Positions 53,876-63,151 of a DNA stretch of 64,000 bases are shown piece by piece. Made by a program: the position numbers and the translations under genes. Under the pieces are notes generated by a model. The model was not told the origin of the DNA. It saw only the letters and a program-made list of their open reading frames with translations, and ran no database searches. This DNA comes from JAITVM01 sp031551135 (GTDB lineage: Bacteria; Bacillota; Clostridia; Lachnospirales; JAITVM01): positions 95,393 to 159,392 of the forward strand of contig JAVBOA010000022.1 in assembly GCA_031551135.1 (NCBI GenBank), given 5' to 3'. The first letter of the stretch is position 1; every line of letters begins with the position of its first letter.

Positions 53876-54571
53876 TTAGCTATTCAGTACAGCGGCCGAA
53901 TTTAAAATAGCTTCGGCAAATAAAAGGTCATCTTTGGTTGTAATTTTAATGTTTTTATAATCGCCTTCGGTGATAAAAATTTTGTAACCCAAAGCTTCCA
54001 GCAAGGATGCTTCATCTGTAAAATTAATGTCCGAATTAATAAGTTTATCGTAGCATAGTTTTAAAAGCCCTGTTTTGAAGCCCTGGGGTGTTTGAATATT
54101 ATATAAGCTGTCTCGTTCCAATGTTTCAATAACAAAATTATCTTTACATTTTTTAATTGTGTCCTTTACCTTTATAGCGGGAATACAAGCATCATAAGCG
54201 GCGCAATTATCAATAATAGATTTTATTAATGAATGAGTGACAAAAGGGCGAACACCGTCGTGAACCAAGACGATATTTGATTTTTCGTCCAGAATATTCA
54301 GCGCATTGCAAACCGAATCCTGACGCTTTTCGCCGCCTTTGGCAAATTTAATTTTTTTAAATTTATTTGAAAACTCCGCCCTAAAAAAATCAATGTTTTT
54401 TTCAGACAGAACCAGAATAATTTCATCTATAAATTCGCATGACTCAAAAACCTCAAGCGTGTATGTTATAATTGTTTTATCTTTTATAATTAAAAACTGT
54501 TTTTCAATATCGCCGCCCATACGAAGGCCTTTTCCAGCGGCGACTATAACAGCCGAAACGTATCTTTTCAA
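53876..54571 (-). CDS. ispD: 2-C-methyl-D-erythritol 4-phosphate cytidylyltransferase
   Basis: 231-residue enzyme making CDP-methylerythritol in the non-mevalonate isoprenoid pathway. It has the nucleotide-binding VSAVIVAAGKGLRMGG at the N-terminus and VHDGVRPFVTHSLI (about residues 100-113). The C-terminal ITTKDDLLFAEAIL is typical. TTG at 54571 is preferred because GGGTGA is 5 nt upstream; an ATG 18 bp earlier overlaps that site. IspF is not adjacent here. Confidence 0.92.
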   Translation of the reverse strand: MKRYVSAVIVAAGKGLRMGGDIEKQFLIIKDKTIITYTLEVFESCEFIDEIILVLSEKNIDFFRAEFSNKFKKIKFAKGGEKRQDSVCNALNILDEKSNIVLVHDGVRPFVTHSLIKSIIDNCAAYDACIPAIKVKDTIKKCKDNFVIETLERDSLYNIQTPQGFKTGLLKLCYDKLINSDINFTDEASLLEALGYKIFITEGDYKNIKITTKDDLLFAEAILNSAAVLNS

Positions 54572-54718
54572 AGAAATCACCCATATCATGTAAATTACTC
54601 TATATTATAACATTTTTATGTAAAACTATACAATATATTTTTGAAGTATATATTATGCATATTCCGATTTGAAAAAGAAAATATTTTAAAGCGGCAGGGT
54701 GTTGCCGTAAATTGCAAT

Positions 54719-54746
54719 AAAAAAGTGAACCCAAGACGGATTCACA
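54719..54746 (-). terminator. Terminator of the superoxide dismutase gene
   Basis: On the minus strand, GTGAATCC/GGGTTCAC with a 5-nt loop is followed by TTTTTTATT. Confidence 0.85.
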
Positions 54747-54751
54747 ATATT

Positions 54752-55333
54752 TTAAACTAATCTGGAAATTTGTCTTTCTACAAGATCCCAGTTTACCGAT
54801 TTTATAAATGCTTTAATATATGATTCTTTATCAATTCCATAATCTAAATAATACGCATGCTCATACATATCCAAAACTATTATTGGGTACGCCATGAGAA
54901 TCAGGCCGTAATCATGCTGATCAAGTAAAAAATTCCGAAATGTTCCCGTGCGCTGCTCAAAAGAAAAAATTACCCAGCCCCTTGCAGATTTTCCGGCATT
55001 TATCAAATCCTCGGCGAATCCCTGAAATCCACCGTAAGTTTTAGTAAAAACCTCAATTGTTTTTTGTTTTGGTCTGGTTTCTGCGCTGGTCATATTTTGA
55101 AAATAAAGTTCATGCAATACTGCGCCGTCCAAGGAATAAGTTTCGCCTTTTTTTAAGCCTCTGTATTTAGAATATGTAGAATTACCGTCTTTTGTTGAAC
55201 TATCGGCTTTCAAATCTTTTGTGACAGAATTAAATTTATTAACATATCCTTTGTATAATTCATAATGATTTAAAAAAGCTTTTTCGGAAATAGCTTTTGA
55301 ATTATATTTAATATCTTTTGCTGTCAATTCCAT
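54752..55333 (-). CDS. sod: Divergent Fe/Mn-type superoxide dismutase
   Basis: 193 residues with Fe/Mn superoxide dismutase layout. All four metal ligands are visible: histidine in LNHYELYKGYVNK (about 23), histidine in VLHELYFQNM (about 74), and D155 and H159 in VLDMYEHAYYLDYG. The usual GGHxNH box is replaced by AVLHELY, and the usual NQDxP stretch by LLDQHDYG, so it is an unusual branch. ATG at 55333 has GGAG 8 nt upstream; GTG 55342 and ATG 55339 are too close to it. Superoxide removal is the family role. Confidence 0.82.
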   Translation of the reverse strand: MELTAKDIKYNSKAISEKAFLNHYELYKGYVNKFNSVTKDLKADSSTKDGNSTYSKYRGLKKGETYSLDGAVLHELYFQNMTSAETRPKQKTIEVFTKTYGGFQGFAEDLINAGKSARGWVIFSFEQRTGTFRNFLLDQHDYGLILMAYPIIVLDMYEHAYYLDYGIDKESYIKAFIKSVNWDLVERQISRLV

Positions 55334-55342
55334 ATTCATCAC

Positions 55343-55675
55343 TCCGATTATTCTCTATTCTTATATTTCCAATATGCGTCGTTAATATATATGCAACTCT
55401 GTTGTGAATTATTTTAAAAAATTATATTCTGATGAACGAATATATTTTGCATCCGTTCTGTTTTGATTTTTCAATTTTATTTGAGTTTAGGCTAATTTTC
55501 CGGCTACACGGATTCAAAAATGAATCAGTTTAATTTAAACATTTTTCAATATTAAATAAATATCATATCTATTACAAAAAAAGACGCAGGTGAATGTTCA
55601 CCTACGTCAAAAATTATATCCTTATAGTTTTTTAAAATTAATAATTGTAAAAATATTGCATAATCGAAACAATAA
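55343..55675. other. Gap between copZ and superoxide dismutase genes
   Basis: No gene. It holds the copZ terminator (55576-55608) and presumably the superoxide dismutase promoter; no strong -35/-10 pair is evident. Confidence 0.4.
55576..55608 (-). terminator. Terminator of the copper operon
   Basis: On the minus strand, GACGTAGGTGAA/TTCACCTGCGTC (one G-T pair) with a 2-nt loop is followed by seven T. Confidence 0.9.
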
Positions 55676-55876
55676 TTATACTTCGTAACCTATTTCTGTT
55701 ATAATATTCTTGATTTCGTCAATCGAAACAAGATTTTCATCAAATTCCACTTCGCAAATACTTTTTTCCAAATCTGCCTTAGCCGAAACAACGCCGTCAA
55801 GCTCAGAAACTTCATCTTCTACGGCTTTAACGCAGTGATTGCAAGTCATACCTTTAACATTTAAAATCTCTTTCAT
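55676..55876 (-). CDS. copZ: CopZ-type copper chaperone
   Basis: 66-residue HMA domain with the metal-binding MTCNHC (CxxC at about residues 11-14). It carries Cu(I) to CopA. Starts 11 bp after copA with AAGGAG and is the last gene of csoR-copA-copZ. Confidence 0.93.
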   Translation of the reverse strand: MKEILNVKGMTCNHCVKAVEDEVSELDGVVSAKADLEKSICEVEFDENLVSIDEIKNIITEIGYEV

Positions 55877-55887
55877 AACAATTCTCC

Positions 55888-58098
55888 TTATAATTTAATT
55901 TTTTTCAATCTTAATGTATTTAATAATACGGATACGGACGAAAAACTCATTGCCAAAGCCGCAATCATCGGGTTTAGAAGCGGTCCGCCGAAAATATATA
56001 ATATTCCCATAGCCACCGGAATTCCGAGCGAATTATACGCAAAAGCCCAAAATAAATTTTGTTTGATAATCTTGATCGTCTCTTTGCTTAGGGAAATCGC
56101 TTTGTAAACGCCGGATAAATCATTTTGCATCAGCACAATATCAGCGGATTCAATCGCAACGTCGGTTCCGTTTCCGATTGCTATACCGACATCTGATTTT
56201 GCAAGCGCCGGCGCATCATTAATCCCGTCTCCGACCATTGCCGTTATAATATTTTCACGTTGTAAATTTGAAATTTCGTTGGATTTTTCGTTTGGCAGGA
56301 CTTCCGAAAAGACTCTGCTGATTCCGGCTTTTTCGGCGATTGCGGCGGCTGTTTTTTTATTATCACCAGTTAGCATAATAACGTCGATACCGATATTTTT
56401 TAAGCTTTTAACGGCAGATTTTGCGGATTCTTTCAATGTATCGGCGATAGCGATTAAAGCCGAAAATTCTCCGTCAATTGCCATAAAAACAGGGGTTTTG
56501 GCTTCGCTTGCCAATTTATCAATAATATCTGTGTGTATAGATAAATCTATATTATTTTCCTGCATCAATTTAATATTTCCAAGCAGAATTTTTTTAGTGT
56601 CGACCGTAATATCAATTCCTTTGCCCTCGATATTTATAAAGTCCTCAGAGTCGAACAATTCACCGGAATATTCTTTTAAAATCGCCTCGCCGAGCGGATG
56701 TTCGGAATTCTTTTCGGCAGAAGCGGCAAGCTTCAATATATAATTTTTATCCGGATTACTAAATGTAATTATATCAGTAACAGATGGTTTGCCTTCTGTA
56801 ATCGTGCCGGTTTTGTCAAATACAACGGTTTGAATTTTATGCGCTGTTTCAAGGGATTCGCCGCCTTTTATCAAGATTCCGTTTTCTGCGCCTTTGCCGG
56901 TTGCAACCATAATAGCTGTCGGAGTGGCCAAACCGAGGGCGCAAGGGCAGGCGATAACCAGCACGGATATAAATATATTTAAGGCGAACGAAATATCTTT
57001 GCTCTGAAAAAACCAAAATACGCCGGATATTACAGCAATGCAAATTACAATCGGAACAAAATATCCCGAAATAATATCCGCCATTCGGGCAATCGGAGCA
57101 CGTGAAATTTGAGCTTCTTCAACCAATTTTATTATTTGTGCAAGTGTCGTATCGCTACCGACTTTTTTGGCTTCAAATTGAATATATCCGTTTTTGTTAA
57201 TGCTTGCACCGATAACGTTATCGCCTATATTTTTAGAAACCGGAATTGATTCTCCCGAAATCATGGATTCATCAACCGTTGTTTTGCCGAATATGATTGT
57301 TCCGTCAACGGGGATTTTTTCGCCGGGCTTAACAATAATTATGTCTCCGGATTTTATATGCTCAATCGGCGTTATGATTTCGTTTTCGCCTTTTTTTACT
57401 AAAGCGTTTTTCGGCAAAAGATTTATCAGAGACTTTATTGCCATGGAAGTTTTTTTCTTCGAGATAACTTCCATGTATTTTCCGAGGGTAATTAAAGTAA
57501 GAATTACGCCAGCCGATTCGAAATATAAATTAAAATGCCCATTTTTTATAAATATTTCGTAAAGTCCGTAAAGACCGTACAAATATGCGGCGGAAGTGCC
57601 GACGGCGATTAAAGAATCCATATTCGGCGAACCCGAAAAAAGTGATTTAAAGCCTTTTGTGAAATATTTGCGCCCAATGAAAACAATCGGCGTAGTCAGT
57701 GCAAATTGTATTAAAGCATGGATTTTTGGATATTTTGTATGGTCTAAAATTGCCGAAATTTCTATTCCGAGAGCATTTAAAAACATCGGGAGCATAGAAA
57801 TCAAAAAAAGCGGAGCGCAGAATATAACGGAGTTTATTAATCTTTTTTTCATATAATCCGCTTCATCTTGCGAAATATCTTCTTCTTTTTCGTTCAATGT
57901 GTCATAACCGGCTTTTTTTATTCTTGCAAAAATATCGGTCTCGGAGGCTTTGCTTTCGTCATAGGTTACGGTTAGCTTTTCGGTAGCGTAATTGACCGTA
58001 GCAAACTCAACGCCCTCGATTTTTTTCGCGGCACGTTCGACATTCCGCACGCAGGCGGCGCAGGTCATTCCGTTTATTTTATAAGTTTTCGTTGTCAT
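55888..58098 (-). CDS. copA: Copper-exporting P1B-type ATPase
   Basis: 736-residue membrane pump. One N-terminal HMA domain has C13 and C16 in GMTCAAC. The transmembrane metal site is CPC in VIACPCALGLATP, the phosphorylated aspartate is in DKTGT, the SEHPLG motif is present, and the hinge is MVGDGINDAPAL. One HMA domain is usual for Bacillota with short CopA. The start is ATG with AGGTGA, 8 bp after csoR. It expels Cu(I) under CsoR control. Confidence 0.95.
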   Translation of the reverse strand: MTTKTYKINGMTCAACVRNVERAAKKIEGVEFATVNYATEKLTVTYDESKASETDIFARIKKAGYDTLNEKEEDISQDEADYMKKRLINSVIFCAPLFLISMLPMFLNALGIEISAILDHTKYPKIHALIQFALTTPIVFIGRKYFTKGFKSLFSGSPNMDSLIAVGTSAAYLYGLYGLYEIFIKNGHFNLYFESAGVILTLITLGKYMEVISKKKTSMAIKSLINLLPKNALVKKGENEIITPIEHIKSGDIIIVKPGEKIPVDGTIIFGKTTVDESMISGESIPVSKNIGDNVIGASINKNGYIQFEAKKVGSDTTLAQIIKLVEEAQISRAPIARMADIISGYFVPIVICIAVISGVFWFFQSKDISFALNIFISVLVIACPCALGLATPTAIMVATGKGAENGILIKGGESLETAHKIQTVVFDKTGTITEGKPSVTDIITFSNPDKNYILKLAASAEKNSEHPLGEAILKEYSGELFDSEDFINIEGKGIDITVDTKKILLGNIKLMQENNIDLSIHTDIIDKLASEAKTPVFMAIDGEFSALIAIADTLKESAKSAVKSLKNIGIDVIMLTGDNKKTAAAIAEKAGISRVFSEVLPNEKSNEISNLQRENIITAMVGDGINDAPALAKSDVGIAIGNGTDVAIESADIVLMQNDLSGVYKAISLSKETIKIIKQNLFWAFAYNSLGIPVAMGILYIFGGPLLNPMIAALAMSFSSVSVLLNTLRLKKIKL

Positions 58099-58106
58099 AA
58101 AATCAC

Positions 58107-58373
58107 CTAGAGTATCTTTCCGATTGTTTTAATCAATTCGTCGATAACTTCATCGTTTCCATCTTTTATTTGTTCTATAACGCATGTGCGCAAATGGTTT
58201 TCCAATAATAATTTGCTGACCGAATTTATAGCCGATTGAACGGCGGCGATTTGATTTAGTACGTCGTCACAGTAGATATCTTTTTCTATCATAGAGCGAA
58301 CGCCCTTGACTTGGCCTTCGATTCGGTTAAGGCGGGTTATTAAATTTTTCTTTAATTTTTCATCTCTTTTCAT
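58107..58373 (-). CDS. csoR: CsoR-family copper-sensing repressor
   Basis: 88-residue all-helical repressor that leaves DNA when Cu(I) binds. The ligand triad is intact: C35 (IYCDDVL), H60 and C64 (NHLRTCVIEQ). It begins KKNLITRLNRIEGQVKGV, the typical DNA-contacting helix. First gene of the copper operon; an operator-like sequence overlaps the promoter just upstream. Confidence 0.94.
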   Translation of the reverse strand: MKRDEKLKKNLITRLNRIEGQVKGVRSMIEKDIYCDDVLNQIAAVQSAINSVSKLLLENHLRTCVIEQIKDGNDEVIDELIKTIGKIL

Positions 58374-58393
58374 AAAAATACACCTCTGAAATA

Positions 58394-58423
58394 AATATAC
58401 TATACAGGGGTAGGGTATGTCAA
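58394..58423 (-). promoter_or_regulatory. Copper operon promoter with CsoR-type operator
   Basis: Minus strand: TTGACA (58423-58418), 18-bp spacer, TATATT (58399-58394). The spacer contains ATACCCTACCCCTGTAT, a C-tract pseudo-palindrome of the kind bound by CsoR. Binding there would block RNA polymerase. Confidence 0.78.
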
Positions 58424-58427
58424 ACTG

Positions 58428-58459
58428 TTTTTTCTATCCTTTATATTGAAAATAGTATT
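58428..58459. repeat. Half copy of the palindromic repeat next to the copper promoter
   Basis: TTTTTTCTATCCTTTATATT followed by GAAAATAGTATT matches one end of the long repeat. It starts 5 bp from the -35 of the copper operon. Confidence 0.7.
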
Positions 58460-58462
58460 AAA

Positions 58463-58484
58463 TAAAAAATGCCCGAAAGGGCAA
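58463..58484 (-). terminator. Terminator of the GCAxxG-family gene
   Basis: On the minus strand, TTTGCCC/GGGCATT around TTTC, followed by TTTTTT. Short GC stem. Confidence 0.75.
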
Positions 58485-58498
58485 AGTAGCCTTTAATT

Positions 58499-58927
58499 TT
58501 AATATCCTAATTCTTCAAGTGTCGAAACTGCCGATTTAATAAAATTAACACAGTCATTCCGATGCAGATTAGATTTGGCTCTCTCTTGATCGGTTGAAAT
58601 ATCAAAACCCAAAAGCTCACGGCAGACAATCGACTTATTGTTTTCTTTGAATTTTGTAATAAACTCGCCGGTCTTAGAATTGCATTCGGCTTTGGAATCC
58701 GCATCGCCATCGACGTATTGACCGTATTTTAGTCCAACAACGGCTACAGCGCCTGTTACAGCTCCGCAAACTTCGCCGGAACGAACACCGCCGCCAAAAC
58801 CGCCCGACAATTTTAGTGCTGTTTCTTTATCCAATCCATAATCTCCGGCAAAAGCGGCTAAAACGGATTGAGAGCAATTAAAACCGTTGTTAAATAAATC
58901 AACGGCTATAGTTTGTTTTGATGTCAT
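58499..58927 (-). CDS. C_GCAxxG_C_C family protein
   Basis: 142 residues with the family pattern: cysteine in NGFNCSQSVLAAF, then SGGFGGGVRSGEVCGAVTGA, and later cysteines in IVCRELLGFD and NDCVNFIKSA. The family is thought to be redox or metal related and often lies by electron-transfer genes, but no reaction is known. The start is ATG with GGGAGGT. It stands alone between terminators. Confidence 0.85.
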   Translation of the reverse strand: MTSKQTIAVDLFNNGFNCSQSVLAAFAGDYGLDKETALKLSGGFGGGVRSGEVCGAVTGAVAVVGLKYGQYVDGDADSKAECNSKTGEFITKFKENNKSIVCRELLGFDISTDQERAKSNLHRNDCVNFIKSAVSTLEELGY

Positions 58928-58955
58928 AATATACCTCCCACTAAAAGTTTTATAA

Positions 58956-58986
58956 GCAAAAAACGCCTAGACCGAAGTCTAAGCGT
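58956..58986 (-). terminator. Terminator of tuf / str operon
   Basis: On the minus strand, ACGCTTAGAC/GTCTAGGCGT (one G-T pair) with a TTCG tetraloop, followed by TTTTTTG. Confidence 0.92.
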
Positions 58987-58998
58987 ATAGTGATTAAA

Positions 58999-60192
58999 TT
59001 ATTCGATGATAGAAACAACAGAACCCGAACCAACTGTTCTTCCGCCTTCACGAATCGCAAGTTTCAAACCTTGCTCAACAGCGATTGGGGAGATAAGTTC
59101 GATAATCATTTCAATATTATCGCCAGGCATACACATTTCTGTACCTTCAGGAAGGTTAATAACGCCTGTAACGTCAGTTGTTCTGAAATAGAACTGTGGT
59201 CTATAGTTGTTGAAGAAAGGCTTATGACGGCCGCCTTCAGATGCAGTCAAAACGTAAACTTGAGCAGTAAATTTTGTATGCGGAGTGATAGAACCCGGTT
59301 TTGCCAAAACTTGACCGCGGAAGATTTCGTCTCTTTGAACACCACGCAAAAGCACACCAACATTATCGCCGGCAGTTGCAGAGTCAAGAAGTTTGTGGAA
59401 CATTTCAAGACCTGTAACAACAGCTTTACGAGATTCAGGAGCAAGACCAACGATTTCGATTTCTTCTTGAATTTTAACAGTACCACGCTCAACACGGCCT
59501 GTAGAAACTGTACCGCGTCCTGTGATAGAGAAAACGTCCTCAACAGGCATCAAGAATGGTTTATTTTCATCACGCTCAGGGTTAGGGATATATTCGTCAA
59601 CTACGTTGAACAATTCAACAATAGAATCTCCCCATTTAGAGCTGGAATCTTCAAGAGCTTTAAGACCGGAACCGCGAATAATAGGAGTATCGTCGCCAGG
59701 GAAATTGTATTCGTTAAGCAAATCTCTGATTTCCATTTCAACTAATTCAAGCAATTCTTCGTCTTCAACCATATCGCATTTGTTTAAGAAAACAACGATA
59801 TAAGGAACGCCAACCTGACGAGCAAGAAGGATATGCTCACGAGTTTGAGCCATAGGACCGTCTGTAGCAGCAACAACAAGGATAGCACCGTCCATTTGAG
59901 CAGCGCCGGTAATCATGTTTTTAACATAGTCGGCATGTCCCGGGCAGTCAACGTGTGCGTAGTGTCTGTTTGGAGTTTCATATTCTACGTGAGTAGTAGA
60001 GATAGTGATTCCACGTTCTCTTTCTTCCGGAGCTTTGTCGATTTTATCGAACTCAACAAAAGAACCTAAATTATATCTGTCATGCAAAACTTTTGTGATA
60101 GCGGCTGTAGTAGTAGTTTTGCCGTGGTCAACGTGACCGATTGTACCGATATTAACATGCGGTTTATTTCTTTCAAATTTTGCTTTAGCCAT
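58999..60192 (-). CDS. tuf: Translation elongation factor Tu
   Basis: 397-residue GTPase delivering aminoacyl-tRNA. G1 is GHVDHGKTT, G2 the RGITI region, G3 DCPGHADY, G4 NKCD. The C-terminal barrels end GGRTVGSGSVVSIIE. ATG at 60192 (MAKAKFERNKPHVN) has AAGGAGG upstream; a frame extension to 60270 is not family-like. It has its own promoter between fusA and tuf. Confidence 0.97.
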   Translation of the reverse strand: MAKAKFERNKPHVNIGTIGHVDHGKTTTTAAITKVLHDRYNLGSFVEFDKIDKAPEERERGITISTTHVEYETPNRHYAHVDCPGHADYVKNMITGAAQMDGAILVVAATDGPMAQTREHILLARQVGVPYIVVFLNKCDMVEDEELLELVEMEIRDLLNEYNFPGDDTPIIRGSGLKALEDSSSKWGDSIVELFNVVDEYIPNPERDENKPFLMPVEDVFSITGRGTVSTGRVERGTVKIQEEIEIVGLAPESRKAVVTGLEMFHKLLDSATAGDNVGVLLRGVQRDEIFRGQVLAKPGSITPHTKFTAQVYVLTASEGGRHKPFFNNYRPQFYFRTTDVTGVINLPEGTEMCMPGDNIEMIIELISPIAVEQGLKLAIREGGRTVGSGSVVSIIE

Positions 60193-60241
60193 TTTAAAAA
60201 TTTCCTCCTTAAAAATGAGATATCTTCTCTTATTAGAAACA

Positions 60242-60270
60242 ATTATAATTATTTGACAAGCTTTTTTCAA
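60242..60270 (-). promoter_or_regulatory. Internal promoter for tuf
   Basis: Minus strand: TTGAAA (60270-60265), a 17-bp spacer, TATAAT (60247-60242), about 50 bp before the tuf start. Confidence 0.7.
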
Positions 60271-60285
60271 GTATTAATTAAAAAA

Positions 60286-62370
60286 TTAGTTTGCTTTACC
60301 CGATACGATGTTCTCTTGAATAGACTTAGGAACAGGCTCGTAATGGTGAACTTCCATATTATAAACACCGCGTCCCTGAGTAGCCGAGCGGAGGTCGGTC
60401 GAATAACCGAACATTTCGGCAAGCGGAACATACGCATGGATAATTTGTGCGCCAAAGCTGGCTTCCATACCTTCGATACGTCCACGGCGGCTGTTGATAT
60501 CGCCCATAACATCGCCCATGTAATCTTCGGGTACAGTAACGTCAACTTTCATAATCGGCTCTAAAAGTACAGGGTCGGATTTGCGCATAGCTTCTTTGAA
60601 AGCCATGGAACCGGCAATATGGAACGCCATTTCGGAGGAGTCCACATCATGGTAAGAACCGTCGTAGAGCGTAGCTTTTACGCCGACAACAGGATATCCC
60701 GCAATAACGCCCGCTTTCATAGCCTCTTGAATACCTTTATCGATAGCCGGAATGTATTCTCTCGGAATAACACCGCCGACGATAGCATTAACAAATTCAT
60801 AAGTTTTTTCGGAATTAAGCTCAATAGGCTCAAACTTAACTTTACAATGACCGTACTGACCGCGTCCGCCGGATTGCTTAACATATTTGCCTTCCACATC
60901 GGTAAGCTTTCTGAAAGCTTCTCTATATGCAACTTGTGGTTTGCCGACATTCGCTTCTACTTTAAATTCACGCAAAAGACGGTCAACAATAACTTCAAGG
61001 TGCAATTCGCCCATACCGCCGATAATAGTTTGACCTGTTTCTTGGTCGGTATAAGTTTTGAAAGTCGGGTCTTCTTCGGCAAGTTTCGAAAGAGCGATAC
61101 CCATTTTATCTCTGCCTGCTTTTGTCTTAGGCTCGATAGCAACGTGGATAACCGGCTCAGGGAAATTCATTGATTCTAAAATAACCAAATCATCTTCCAG
61201 ACAAAGTGTATCGCCGGTAGTTGTGTTTTTAAAACCGATAGCAGCAGCGATATCACCCGCAAAAACCTCGTCGATTTCGTCACGGTGATTGGCGTGCATT
61301 TGAACAATACGTCCGATACGTTCTTTTTTGTCCTTTGTGGAATTATATATATACGAACCGGATTTCACGGTTCCGGAATATACCCTAAAGAAACAAAGTT
61401 TACCAACAAAAGGGTCGTTCATGATTTTGAAAGCAAGAGCGGAAAACGGTTCTTCGTCGGAAGAATGTCTTTCAACTTCTTGTTCGGAATCAGGCAAAAC
61501 GCCTTTTATTGCCGGAATATCAGTCGGTGCAGGCATATAATCAACTACGCCGTCCAACAAAAACTGAATTCCTTTTTTTCTATAAGCTGTACCGCAAAAA
61601 ACTGGTGTGAGTTCGTTGTTGATACAAGCTTTTCTGAGAGCGGCCTTTAATTCGTCCACGCTCAATTCTTCACCACTTAAATATTTCTCCATTAATTCTT
61701 CATCTGTTTCAGCAATGGATTCCTGCATAGCCAGTCTTGCTTCTTCGCATTTTTGCACTAAATCCGCAGGAATTTCGACTTCATCAATTTTATCAATATC
61801 ATCGTCTGGAAATACGTAAGCTTTCATTGTCATAAGGTCCACTAAACCTTTAAAAGTATCTTCAAAACCAATTGGCACCTGTACAGGAACAGGGTTTGCG
61901 CCAAGTCTGGATTTTATCATGTCGACTGCACGGAAAAAATCTGCGCCCACAACGTCCATTTTATTAATGAAAGCGATACGCGGAACGCGATATTTATCTG
62001 CTTGTCTCCACACAGTTTCAGACTGCGGCTCAACGCCTTCTTTTGCACTAAAAACACCGATTGCGCCGTCCAAAACACGGAGCGAACGCTCTACCTCAAC
62101 CGTAAAGTCAACGTGTCCCGGTGTATCTATAATATTGATTCTGATGTTATTCCATTGTGTAGTAGTGGCAGCGGAAGTAATTGTAATACCTCTTTCCTGC
62201 TCTTGCTCCATAAAGTCCATAACGGCAGTACCCTCGTGGGTATCACCAATTTTATAGGTACGACCTGTATAATATAGGATACGTTCGGTGAGAGTTGTCT
62301 TACCGGCATCAATATGCGCCATGATTCCGATATTCCTAGTCTTCTCTAGTGGAAATGCCCTTTTAGACAC
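60286..62370 (-). CDS. fusA: Translation elongation factor G
   Basis: 694-residue translocation GTPase. G1 is AHIDAGKTT, G2 QERGITITSAATT, G3 DTPGHVDF, G4 NKMD. The later domains include GMGELHLEVIVDRL and GDVMGDINSRRGRIEGM. The start is GTG with AAGGAGGAG. Central gene of the str operon, between rpsG and tuf. Confidence 0.97.
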   Translation of the reverse strand: MSKRAFPLEKTRNIGIMAHIDAGKTTLTERILYYTGRTYKIGDTHEGTAVMDFMEQEQERGITITSAATTTQWNNIRINIIDTPGHVDFTVEVERSLRVLDGAIGVFSAKEGVEPQSETVWRQADKYRVPRIAFINKMDVVGADFFRAVDMIKSRLGANPVPVQVPIGFEDTFKGLVDLMTMKAYVFPDDDIDKIDEVEIPADLVQKCEEARLAMQESIAETDEELMEKYLSGEELSVDELKAALRKACINNELTPVFCGTAYRKKGIQFLLDGVVDYMPAPTDIPAIKGVLPDSEQEVERHSSDEEPFSALAFKIMNDPFVGKLCFFRVYSGTVKSGSYIYNSTKDKKERIGRIVQMHANHRDEIDEVFAGDIAAAIGFKNTTTGDTLCLEDDLVILESMNFPEPVIHVAIEPKTKAGRDKMGIALSKLAEEDPTFKTYTDQETGQTIIGGMGELHLEVIVDRLLREFKVEANVGKPQVAYREAFRKLTDVEGKYVKQSGGRGQYGHCKVKFEPIELNSEKTYEFVNAIVGGVIPREYIPAIDKGIQEAMKAGVIAGYPVVGVKATLYDGSYHDVDSSEMAFHIAGSMAFKEAMRKSDPVLLEPIMKVDVTVPEDYMGDVMGDINSRRGRIEGMEASFGAQIIHAYVPLAEMFGYSTDLRSATQGRGVYNMEVHHYEPVPKSIQENIVSGKAN

Positions 62371-62470
62371 TCTAACTCCTCCTTAAAAATTCAAATAAAA
62401 ATAAATTTTACAAGATTTTAATTTATAAAAAAGCGGAATGCTTATTAAATTAAAACGCCGTAAAAAGGGC

Positions 62471-62941
62471 TTACCACTTATAATGGGAGAAAGCTCTGTT
62501 AGCTTCTGCCATTTTATGAGTTTCTTCTTTTTTCTTAACAGCAGCGCCGGAATTGTTAAGCGCGTCTAAAATTTCATTAGCCAAACGCTCTTCCATAGTC
62601 TTTTCGCCTCTTCTTCTGCTATAAAGAACTAACCAACGAAGACCCAAAGAAAATCTTCTTTCCGGTCTTACGTCCATAGGCACCTGATAGGTAGCACCAC
62701 CAACGCGGCGTGCTTTAACCTCCGAAACAGGCATTATATTATTAAGAGCCTCTTCAAAAGCCTCCAAGGCATCTGTTTCTCTTTTTTCGGCTACGCGTTT
62801 AAAAGCGTCATATACTATACGCTGCGCGATACCTCTTTTACCGTCCAACATAATATTGTTTATTAATTTAGTTACAATCTTGCTGTTATACACCGGATCC
62901 GGCAGTACATCTCTTTTTGCAACATGTCCTTTACGTGGCAC
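62471..62941 (-). CDS. rpsG: 30S ribosomal protein S7
   Basis: 156-residue protein that nucleates the 30S head. Begins PRKGHVAKRDVLPDPVYNSK and ends MAEANRAFSHYKW, both typical. The start is GTG with AAGGAGGG. Second gene of the str operon, 210 bp after rpsL; that gap holds no gene. Confidence 0.97.
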   Translation of the reverse strand: MPRKGHVAKRDVLPDPVYNSKIVTKLINNIMLDGKRGIAQRIVYDAFKRVAEKRETDALEAFEEALNNIMPVSEVKARRVGGATYQVPMDVRPERRFSLGLRWLVLYSRRRGEKTMEERLANEILDALNNSGAAVKKKEETHKMAEANRAFSHYKW

Positions 62942-63151
62942 GATTCTTCCCTCCTTAATTATAAAAATTATACACCGATTGTTTGTATAATAAAATTATA
63001 TCATCGGTACTCGCATATACGATTCATGCCCTTGTACTACCTAAAATATCTATAAATTTAGCAGATTTATATAGACATTGACATAGGCCAATGATTAAGC
63101 TTGCACAAGGATAAATCAAAAAGCATAAATATTTTTTTCAAAAGAAAAAGC

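Noticed and set aside
58990..59745. 251-codon open frame on the plus strand
   Set aside because: Antisense shadow of tuf with no recognisable protein features.
62371..62470. Terminator between rpsG and fusA (AAGC/GCTT hairpin then T-run)
   Set aside because: The stem is only 4 bp, and the str operon is expected to be transcribed through.
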